Origin: Psychrobacter sp. | GTDB lineage: Bacteria; Pseudomonadota; Gammaproteobacteria; Pseudomonadales; Moraxellaceae | Direction of reading: 5' to 3' | Assembly (NCBI RefSeq): GCF_030454045.1 | Contig: NZ_JAKDJE010000067.1 | Coordinates: 1 to 16,240, forward strand | DNA length: 16,240 bases | Notes under the pieces: model-generated | The model's input: the letters and a program-made list of their open reading frames with translations, nothing else | Told to the model about the DNA's origin: nothing | The model's database searches: none | Made by a program: the position numbers and the translations under genes | Shown: in pieces, positions 15,238 through 16,240 of the stretch | Layout: the number at the start of each line of letters is the position of its first letter | Numbering within the stretch: the first letter of the stretch is position 1

Positions 15238-15360
15238 ATGAGCAAAGGTCAAGACAGTAAAAAGAATGTCAAAAAGAAACCGCTTTTGACCGCCAAAGAA
15301 AAGAAAGCAGCGAAACAAGCCAAGAAAGACGACAACGGTAGTATTTTAGGTAAACATTAA
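15238..15360 (+). CDS. Small lysine-rich hypothetical protein, 40 residues
   Basis: This short plus-strand frame starts at ATG with AAAGGA (15226-15231) six bases upstream, and a good intrinsic terminator follows 16 bases after its stop. The product begins MSKGQDSKKNVKKKPLLTAK and ends in DDNGSILGKH; 13 of 40 residues are lysine. The middle, about 18-31, is likely a charged helix (KEKKAAKQAKK). It has no signal peptide or membrane segment, so it is probably cytoplasmic and may bind nucleic acid or ribosomes, but that is only inferred from charge. I recall similar tiny MSKG-type lysine-rich conserved proteins in other proteobacteria, unverified. It is flanked by its own leader and terminator, so it is probably transcribed alone. 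Confidence 0.82.
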   Translation: MSKGQDSKKNVKKKPLLTAKEKKAAKQAKKDDNGSILGKH

Positions 15361-15376
15361 TATTTTTCGTATCAAT

Positions 15377-15414
15377 ATGCCAATCTGACCTAGTGGTTTG
15401 ATTGGTATTTTTTT
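15377..15414 (+). terminator. Intrinsic terminator of the small basic protein gene
   Basis: ATGCCAATC (15377-15385) pairs with GATTGGTAT (15400-15408), with one G-T pair and a 14-base loop, followed by a run of seven T (15408-15414). It begins 16 bases after the stop codon. Confidence 0.88.
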
Positions 15415-15434
15415 GAGTTGGCCACTCGTTTTTT

Positions 15435-15773
15435 TTAGGCACTGCGCGGCGCAAACATAATAATCGCCATTCCTATTAGTGCAACTACTGAGCCCACTAT
15501 GTCCCACATGGTTGGTCGTATCCCATTGATCGTCCATAACCATAAAATCGCCATGCAAATATAAACGCCACCATACGCCGCATAGACCCTACCCGCAGCA
15601 GTCGGATGTAATGACAGCAGCCAGACAAAAGCCACCAAACTCAGTGCGCCAGGTATCAGTAGCCAGATAGATTTACCTTCTCGTAACCACAGATAAGGCA
15701 AATAACACCCTGCAATCTCAGCCAATGCAGTAAGCGCAAACAGCCCAACGGTCTTTAATTCTGTCAAATCCAT
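15435..15773 (-). CDS. YnfA/UPF0060 family small membrane protein
   Basis: The 112-residue product has four hydrophobic segments and the UPF0060 signatures: FALTALAEIAGCYLPYLWLR near the N-terminus, HPTAAGRVYAAYGGVYI in the middle and a final helix ending in FAPR. The family resembles small multidrug resistance-type transporters and lies in the inner membrane. An efflux role has been proposed for some members, but the substrate here is unknown. The ATG directly abuts the stop of the phzF fragment (TAGATG), and AAGGAG sits inside the last codons of that fragment. The gene is therefore probably read from an upstream promoter through phzF, or from one created by the sequence at the right edge. 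It converges with the small basic protein gene. Confidence 0.92.
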   Translation of the reverse strand: MDLTELKTVGLFALTALAEIAGCYLPYLWLREGKSIWLLIPGALSLVAFVWLLSLHPTAAGRVYAAYGGVYICMAILWLWTINGIRPTMWDIVGSVVALIGMAIIMFAPRSA

Positions 15774-16190
15774 CTACTCCTTGACTGTGATAAATCCAGT
15801 CAGATATGATACAGCATTGCCAGAAATAAGCACTCTATCGCCTGCCACGGTACAGTCAAGCACACCGCCGCGACTAGATGCTTGATAAGCAACCAATTCA
15901 TTTTTGGCTAAACGCTTCGCCCATAAAGGGGCAAGTCCAGTATGAATCGAACCTGTTACTGGGTCTTCGTCACCGCCATTTGCTGGCCAAAAGTATCTAG
16001 AGACAAAATCATAATCCTCATACTTTTCTGAGGTTGCCTGACAAGTTACCACCACATCATAAGGCGCTAGCTGCTTCAATGTCTCATTATCACGCACGAC
16101 ATTCAACACATCTGATTCAGAGTCATAGATGACGAAATACGCTTGAGTATTACGATAGACTTCAGCAGGCGCAATGGACAGGCCTGCTAG
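15774..16190 (-). pseudogene. PhzF-family protein, C-terminal half only (5'-truncated)
   Basis: The frame encodes the last about 138 residues of a PhzF-like isomerase/epimerase-family protein, usually 260-300 residues. Recognisable blocks are LAGLSIAPAEVYRNTQAYF, YDFVSRYFWP, GDEDPVTGSIHTGLAPLWA (the second-lobe active-site segment) and RGGVLDC followed by VAGDRVLISGNAV. The N-terminal lobe, including the catalytic glutamate known in PhzF, is missing. Upstream of LAGL the frame runs into unrelated sequence and a TAA at 16230-16232, with no ATG between. Only internal GTG codons such as 16109 could start it. The homology break is at about 16190. The fragment is likely non-functional. If an insertion sequence splits the gene, the other half should lie beyond the window. 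Confidence 0.75.
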
Positions 16191-16240
16191 GGTGTGTTGA
16201 CATATATAGAATAATTGACAATCATAGTGTTATGACTAGA
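16191..16240. mobile_element. Possible insertion sequence end at the right edge
   Basis: The PhzF frame stops matching at CTAG (16187-16190), and GGTGTGTTGACATATATAGA follows. The sharp break, the CTAG target-like tetramer, and a TTGACA at 16215-16220 pointing outward on the plus strand resemble the left end of an IS5-like element with a transposase promoter. No transposase is visible because the window ends. A simple deletion junction would look the same. Confidence 0.3.

Noticed and set aside
15269..15454. Minus-strand frame opposite the small basic protein gene
   Set aside because: No ribosome binding site, and it crosses the plus-strand terminator; the plus-strand gene explains this DNA better.

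Overview
The window looks like ordinary chromosome from a gammaproteobacterium of the Moraxellaceae, most likely Psychrobacter. This is inferred from the E. coli-like protein families, the AT-rich intergenic regions, the blocks kdsD-kdsC-lptC-lptA-lptB and tsaE-mutL-miaA-hfq, and above all the long glycine-rich tail on Hfq that is typical of Acinetobacter, Moraxella and Psychrobacter. I could not run a database search, so genus and family calls rest on recognised motifs.

Layout from left to right. Positions 1-4200 are cell-wall related: a secreted M15-type zinc peptidase (minus strand), divergently transcribed rodA (plus), a gene-free AT-rich stretch of about 900 bp, then an RlpA-like protein (plus). 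A strong bidirectional terminator closes rlpA against the convergent radA. Positions 4198-9610 are all minus strand. In transcription order they are kdsD, kdsC, lptC, lptA and lptB, which make Kdo and move lipopolysaccharide to the outer membrane. The DNA repair gene radA follows after a 266 bp gap holding a perfect hairpin. rpoN, which follows lptB in E. coli, is absent here.

Positions 9736-14875, also minus strand, hold queD-like, tsaE, mutL and miaA, tightly spaced and probably one operon. A 404 bp gap separates them from hfq, which has its own candidate promoter with a palindrome just upstream and its own terminator. This is the conserved tsaE-mutL-miaA-hfq neighbourhood without amiB or hflX. 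MiaA carries an internal insertion and MutL has a very short C-terminal region.

Positions 14876-16240 begin with a structured 5' region and a 40-residue lysine-rich small protein gene (plus) with a clear ribosome binding site and terminator. A ynfA-type membrane protein (minus) follows. It abuts the C-terminal half of a PhzF-family gene whose 5' half is replaced at about 16190 by unrelated sequence that may be the end of an insertion sequence.

No CRISPR array, prophage, tRNA, rRNA or defence system was seen, and I do not think a new multi-gene system is present. The points most worth checking are the truncated phzF and possible IS end, the MiaA insertion, the reduced MutL C-terminus, the small basic protein with its folded leader, the hfq upstream palindrome, and the inverted repeats in the peptidase/rodA divergent region.
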